A stretch of 17,865 bases of DNA from contig JASLFU010000042.1 of the NCBI GenBank assembly GCA_030150405.1, forward strand, positions 1-17,865. The letters are read 5' to 3'. The notes beneath the pieces are model-generated. The model was not told the origin of the DNA and did not search any database. It saw only the letters and a program-made list of their open reading frames with translations. The position numbers and the translations under genes were made by a program. Shown here piece by piece: positions 14,165-17,865 of this stretch (the first letter of the stretch is position 1; each line of letters begins with the position of its first letter). Source of the stretch: Ignatzschineria sp. (GTDB lineage Bacteria > Pseudomonadota > Gammaproteobacteria > Cardiobacteriales > Wohlfahrtiimonadaceae).

Positions 14165-14253
14165 AGAAGTCTCCTCACAATCTTTTGATAAAGAGACTTC
14201 TATAACCCTTTTAAGATAAGCTAATAAAATAAATGCCTTAGAGCTTAGCTTAT
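14165..14253 (+). promoter_or_regulatory. Two-hairpin leader ahead of hisG
   Basis: Hairpin A: AGAAGTCTC (14165-14173) with GAGACTTCT (14193-14201), 9 bp perfect, 19-nt loop. Hairpin B: ATAAGCTAA (14216-14224) with TTAGCTTAT (14245-14253), 9 bp perfect, 20-nt loop. Neither is followed by a T-run, so neither is an intrinsic terminator. No leader peptide with a long run of His codons is seen, so this is not the enteric type of his attenuator. The arms could also serve as operator sites in DNA. Confidence 0.45.
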
Positions 14254-14283
14254 AAATTAAAACAACGCCAAAGAGAGAGGATC

Positions 14284-15177
14284 ATGAAGAATAAACGATT
14301 AAAAATCGCTATCCAAAAATCGGGGCGACTGAGCCAAGAGTCCCAAACATTGCTAGAAAAGAGCGGGCTTAAGATCAACATGACAAAAGATAAGTTAATT
14401 GCTCATGTGGAGAATATGCCGATCGATATTCTTCGGGTTCGAGATGATGATATCCCCGGACTTATTTTTGACGGGGTAGTGGATCTTGGGATTGTTGGGC
14501 AAAATGTTTTAGAGGAGTATGCTCTCGATCCTATGCATAAAACGCAAGATCAATATAGAGTTTTGCAGGAGCTTCCCTTTGGTGGCTGCCGGCTCTCTAT
14601 TGCATTGCCAAAATCGGAGCGCTATAGCTCCCCAAAAGATTTAGAGAATCTTCGTATTGCCACCTCTTACCCTAATCTTTTAAATCGATATTTATCGGAA
14701 AAGGGGGTGAATTTTAAGAGCTCCCTTTTAAATGGTTCGGTAGAGGTCGCTCCCCGAGCAGGTTTGGCTGATGCCGTCTGTGATCTTGTCTCCTCAGGAG
14801 CTACTTTGGAAGCCAATGGTTTAAAAGAGGTGGAGGTGATCTACCGCTCTACAGCGACTCTTATTCAGACTCGAGCTCTGCTTCCTAAAGAGAAGCAAGC
14901 GCTTATTGAGAAGTTGATGCCCCGTATTCAGAGTGTAATTCAAGCCGATGAATCGAAATATATTATGCTCCATGCGCCTAAGGATCGATTAAAAGAGATT
15001 TCAGAACTCCTTCCAGGGGCCGAAAATCCTACTATTTTGCCACTAGCGAATGATGAAAGCCGAGTTGCTATGCACGTTGTGAGTAGCGAAACACTCTTTT
15101 GGGAGACGATGGAAGCCCTTAAAGCTAAGGGGGCGAGCTCCATTTTAGTATTGCCGATTGAAAAGATGATGGAGTAG
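14284..15177 (+). CDS. hisG: ATP phosphoribosyltransferase (long form)
   Basis: First enzyme of histidine synthesis: joins ATP and PRPP to give phosphoribosyl-ATP, in the cytosol. At 297 residues it is the long form, like E. coli HisG (299), with its own C-terminal regulatory domain, so it needs no HisZ. Visible parts: LKIAIQKSGRLS at the start, LRVRDDDIPGLIFDGVVDLGIVGQNVLEE in the catalytic domain, and DAVCDLVSSGATLEANGL, the PRPP-binding loop, at about 168-185. The ACT-like regulatory domain begins near residue 225, with MLHAPKDRLKEISELLPG. Feedback inhibition by histidine is expected from the family. The ribosome site is AGAGAGGA just before the ATG. hisD follows after only 6 bp. Confidence 0.97.
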   Translation: MKNKRLKIAIQKSGRLSQESQTLLEKSGLKINMTKDKLIAHVENMPIDILRVRDDDIPGLIFDGVVDLGIVGQNVLEEYALDPMHKTQDQYRVLQELPFGGCRLSIALPKSERYSSPKDLENLRIATSYPNLLNRYLSEKGVNFKSSLLNGSVEVAPRAGLADAVCDLVSSGATLEANGLKEVEVIYRSTATLIQTRALLPKEKQALIEKLMPRIQSVIQADESKYIMLHAPKDRLKEISELLPGAENPTILPLANDESRVAMHVVSSETLFWETMEALKAKGASSILVLPIEKMME

Positions 15178-15183
15178 ATAGAG

Positions 15184-16482
15184 ATGAAAAAGGTGATCTG
15201 GAATCAATTAAGCGAGCAGGAGAAAAAGGCGGTATTAGAGCGTCCGGCACAAGCCTCTGCGGCAGAGATTAAAAGGGCTGTAGAGACTGTGCGAGAAGCT
15301 CTTTTAACTAAGGGGGATGAGGCGATTTATGAGCTGACGGAAAAGTTTGATGGTGTTGCACTTAAAGAATTAGCACTATCACAAGAGGCGTTTACTCGTG
15401 CCCGCAATAATTTAAGCGATGAGTTCAAGAGTGCTTTAAAAAATGCTTACGATAATATCTATTCCTTTCACGCAGCGCAAAAACTCCCCCCCATTGAGGT
15501 CGAAACTCAGCCCGGCGTAAAATGCGAAGTGGTTACAAGGCCTATTGAGCGGGTAGGGCTCTATATTCCAGGGGGAACTGCGCCTCTTTTTTCCACGATG
15601 TTAATGCTCGCTATTCCCGCTAAAATTGCGGGTTGCCGTGAGATCTATCTTGCTTCACCCCCTCCCGTTGCGGATGAAATTATCTACGCCGCTGAGCTTT
15701 GTGGTATCGAGACGCTCTATCAGATGGGCGGAGCGCAAGCGATCTTTGCACTTGCTTTGGGTACAGAATCTGTTCAAAAAGTGGATAAGATCTTTGGTCC
15801 CGGAAATAGTTATGTTACCGAGGCTAAACAGCAAGTAAGCCAGATGGCAGGTGGCGCGGCGATCGATATGCCGGCAGGGCCTTCCGAAGTTTTAGTCATT
15901 GCTGATCACACAGCAGATCCTGATTTTGTCGCATCTGATCTTCTTTCTCAGGCGGAACATGGGGAGGATTCTCAGGTCATTTTGGTGACCACTTCGGCTA
16001 AACTTGGCGAGGCGGTAACTAAAAGTATCAAGCAGCAACTCTTAACATTAAGGCGAGCAGAAACGGCGAAGGTCGCGCTTAGCCATAGCCGCACAATTAT
16101 CGCTAAGGATCTTACAGAAGCGGTGGCGATTAGTAATGCCTATGCTCCCGAGCATCTTATTATTCAAACGGAAGCGCCTAGAGCACTTGTACCAGAAATT
16201 TTACACGCAGGCTCCCTCTTTTTAGGGAAGTATTCACCCGAATCGATGGGGGATTATGCTTCGGGCACTAATCATGTGTTACCTACTTACGGCTATGCTC
16301 GTACCTATTCAAGCTTAGGTTTAGCCGATTTTAGTAAGCGAATGACCATTCAAGAGCTCACTAAAGAGGGCTTTAAGAGCTTAGCTCCCACAGTCTCTCT
16401 ATTAGCGGAGAAAGAGCTCTTAGACGCACACAAATTAGCGGTGGAGATTCGTTTAGAAAAGTTAAGGGCAGAGGAGAGATAA
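15184..16482 (+). CDS. hisD: Histidinol dehydrogenase
   Basis: Zinc enzyme that oxidises L-histidinol to histidine in two NAD+-dependent steps, the last reactions of the pathway. The 432 residues match the family length. Signature regions: VGLYIPGGTAPLFST, QMGGAQAIFALALGT, KIFGPGNSYVTEAK, DMPAGPSEVLVIAD, LLSQAEHGEDSQ with the zinc-region Gln256 and His259, APEHLI with Glu323 and His324 that act in catalysis, and GDYASGTNHVLPT. All expected key residues appear intact. It starts 6 bp after hisG; its ribosome site overlaps the hisG end. hisC follows with a 1-bp gap, so translation is probably coupled along hisG-hisD-hisC. Confidence 0.97.
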   Translation: MKKVIWNQLSEQEKKAVLERPAQASAAEIKRAVETVREALLTKGDEAIYELTEKFDGVALKELALSQEAFTRARNNLSDEFKSALKNAYDNIYSFHAAQKLPPIEVETQPGVKCEVVTRPIERVGLYIPGGTAPLFSTMLMLAIPAKIAGCREIYLASPPPVADEIIYAAELCGIETLYQMGGAQAIFALALGTESVQKVDKIFGPGNSYVTEAKQQVSQMAGGAAIDMPAGPSEVLVIADHTADPDFVASDLLSQAEHGEDSQVILVTTSAKLGEAVTKSIKQQLLTLRRAETAKVALSHSRTIIAKDLTEAVAISNAYAPEHLIIQTEAPRALVPEILHAGSLFLGKYSPESMGDYASGTNHVLPTYGYARTYSSLGLADFSKRMTIQELTKEGFKSLAPTVSLLAEKELLDAHKLAVEIRLEKLRAEER

Positions 16483-16483
16483 A

Positions 16484-17548
16484 ATGGATTGGATTGAGAA
16501 GATGAGCCGCGAAGCGGTGCAAAAAGTAAAGGCTTATGATGCCGGAGAGCGCAAAGAGAGCGGGAATGAGCTCTATCTAAATGCCAACGAAAATCCCTAT
16601 CCGCGAGAGTTTAAATTATCGGGAGGCTTTAATCGTTACCCCGAACCTCAACCTAAAAGAGTGATCGAGCGTTACGCCCGTTTTTTAGGGGTGAGGGAAG
16701 AGTCCATTTTAGTTACGCTTGGAGGGGATGCGTCTATTGAGCTTCTGATTAAAGCTTTTTGTGAGCCGAAAAAAGATAAGCTTCTCTACTCTCCGCCGAC
16801 CTTTGGAATGTATCAGATTACCTGTGATCTTTTTGATGTTGAAACGGTACAAATCCCTCTTAGAGAGGATTTCTCCCTCGATTCTGAAAAGATCATCGAG
16901 GCTCTTGATTCTGTGAAGATCGTTTTTCTCTGTAATCCCAATAATCCTACGGGGAATTTAATGGAGCGCAAAGCGATTATTGAGATCTTAGAGGCGGCTA
17001 AAGGGCGTGCTATTGTGGTGCTTGATGAAGCATATATTGAGTTTAGCGAGGGAAATAGTTTTGCGCCCCTTTTAGAGGAGTATCCCCATTTAGTCTTAAT
17101 TCGGACGCTTTCAAAAGCCTTTGGTTTAGCAGGAATTCGCTGCGGTTTTACGGTAGGCAACTCTAAGCTTATTGGCGTATTAAAGCGTGTGATCGCCCCT
17201 TATCCTCTACCGGTGCCAGTGATTGAGTTGGCAGAAGAAGCGTTATCTGATGAGGGCATTGACTATATGAGAAAGGCCGTTGAGAAGATTAAATACTCCC
17301 GGGAAACGTTAAAAGAGGAGCTGCTTAAACTCGATTCTGTTCTTACCGTTTATCCTAGTGAGGCCAATTGGCTCTTAGTGAAGCTCAAAGATGCTGCTGG
17401 TCTCTTTGAGTATCTTCTAAACAAGGAGGAGATCTTTGTGCGCTATCAAGCTACTCCTGCGCTTAGAGAGATGCTAAGAATCAGTATCGGTACTGACGAG
17501 GAGCATGCAAGACTTATGTCGGCTATCCGCCGCTATGAAACTATTTAA
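16484..17548 (+). CDS. hisC: Histidinol-phosphate aminotransferase
   Basis: PLP-dependent class I/II aminotransferase that converts imidazole-acetol phosphate and glutamate to histidinol phosphate and 2-oxoglutarate. 354 residues, against 356 in E. coli. Visible motifs: YLNANENPYP at the N-terminus (substrate region), VTLGGDASIELLIKAFCEP, FLCNPNNPTGN, VVLDEAYIEFSEG with the Asp that pairs the PLP ring nitrogen, and RTLSKAFGLAGIRCGF with Lys211 as the PLP-binding lysine. The C-terminal YQATPALREMLRISIGT with the carboxylate-binding Arg is complete. It starts one base after the hisD stop, with GAGGAGAG inside the hisD end as its ribosome site. Confidence 0.97.
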   Translation: MDWIEKMSREAVQKVKAYDAGERKESGNELYLNANENPYPREFKLSGGFNRYPEPQPKRVIERYARFLGVREESILVTLGGDASIELLIKAFCEPKKDKLLYSPPTFGMYQITCDLFDVETVQIPLREDFSLDSEKIIEALDSVKIVFLCNPNNPTGNLMERKAIIEILEAAKGRAIVVLDEAYIEFSEGNSFAPLLEEYPHLVLIRTLSKAFGLAGIRCGFTVGNSKLIGVLKRVIAPYPLPVPVIELAEEALSDEGIDYMRKAVEKIKYSRETLKEELLKLDSVLTVYPSEANWLLVKLKDAAGLFEYLLNKEEIFVRYQATPALREMLRISIGTDEEHARLMSAIRRYETI

Positions 17549-17589
17549 TGATAACAATAAACACCAGAAGGATTTTATAGGTAACCACT

Positions 17590-17865
17590 ATGCAAAACAT
17601 TCTTTTTATTGATCGAGATGGCACCTTAATTGATGAGCCAAAAACTGATTTTCAGATCGATTCCCTGCAAAAATTGATCTTTGAGCCGATGGTGATCCCC
17701 GCACTTTTAGAGCTTAAAAAAGCAGGTTATCGCTTTGTACTGGTGAGCAATCAAGATGGTTTAGGTACTGATAGCTTTCCGACTCCCACCTTTGTGGAGC
17801 CACAGGAGAAGATGCTCGAAACCTTTGCATCGCAAGGGATCACCTTTGATGAGATTCTCATCTGC
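17590..17865 (+). CDS. hisB: Bifunctional histidinol-phosphatase / IGP dehydratase, N-terminal part
   Basis: The window ends inside this gene after 92 codons. The N-terminus MQNILFIDRDGTLIDEP has the HAD-phosphatase motif with nucleophile Asp8 and acid/base Asp10. LVSNQDGLGT follows as motif II, and the run to DEILIC closely parallels the start of E. coli HisB (355 residues, phosphatase then dehydratase). By that likeness the full protein should be bifunctional: histidinol-phosphatase at the N-terminus and imidazoleglycerol-phosphate dehydratase at the C-terminus, but the second half is not visible. It starts 41 bp after hisC, with AGGT at 17578-17581 as a modest ribosome site. The order G-D-C-B is that of the enteric operon. 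Confidence 0.93.
   Translation, partial: MQNILFIDRDGTLIDEPKTDFQIDSLQKLIFEPMVIPALLELKKAGYRFVLVSNQDGLGTDSFPTPTFVEPQEKMLETFASQGITFDEILIC

Overview
The window reads as a chromosomal segment of a gammaproteobacterium with an AT-leaning genome. The gene set (purD, a ygiD-type dioxygenase, clsC-type phospholipase D, putA-putP, entericidin, htpG, a ygiM-type SH3 protein, metQ, hisGDCB in enteric order) fits gammaproteobacteria. The short PutA without a DNA-binding domain and the AT-rich spacers would suit the Ignatzschineria/Wohlfahrtiimonas neighbourhood; that placement is inference, not proof. I see no insertion sequence, prophage, tRNA, rRNA or CRISPR array. Nearly all protein genes are recognisable housekeeping or metabolic genes, so the interest lies mainly in the spacers, several of which carry RNA-level regulation.

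Layout. 1-241: the 3' end of purD, then a terminator. 423-1214: a ygiD-like dioxygenase. 1334-2950: a membrane-anchored phospholipase D / cardiolipin synthase of the ClsC type. 3275-8053: a proline-use unit, putA (bifunctional dehydrogenase) followed 27 bp later by putP (Na+/proline symporter), with a strong terminator. 8185-8537, minus strand: a small entericidin lipoprotein gene missed by length-filtered gene calling, followed by a structured 3' region and its own terminator. 8538-9134: a long spacer with two + strand terminator-like hairpins that follow no gene, then a near-consensus sigma-32 promoter and a folded leader ahead of htpG (9135-11027). A bidirectional terminator separates htpG from a convergent short-chain dehydrogenase gene (11172-11891, minus). 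12148-12852: a ygiM-type SH3/coiled-coil membrane protein. 12895-13986: a promoter, a SAM-II class riboswitch with terminator and antiterminator, and metQ. 14284 to the end: hisG-hisD-hisC-hisB (hisB cut by the window edge), preceded by a leader with two perfect 9-bp hairpins.

How the genes work together. PutP imports proline with sodium and PutA oxidises it to glutamate. MetQ is the lipoprotein that delivers methionine to an ABC importer (MetN and MetI are not in the window), and its expression is predicted to be shut off by S-adenosylmethionine through transcription termination. HisG, D, C and B cover the first step and the later steps of histidine synthesis and are tightly packed, consistent with one operon.

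The strongest find is the SAM-II-like element at about 12928-13048. Its three conserved blocks, pseudoknot pairings and a mutually exclusive antiterminator/terminator are all visible in the sequence. Next are the htpG leader, with an SD-masking hairpin that could act as an RNA thermometer, and two candidate small structured RNAs flanking the entericidin gene.
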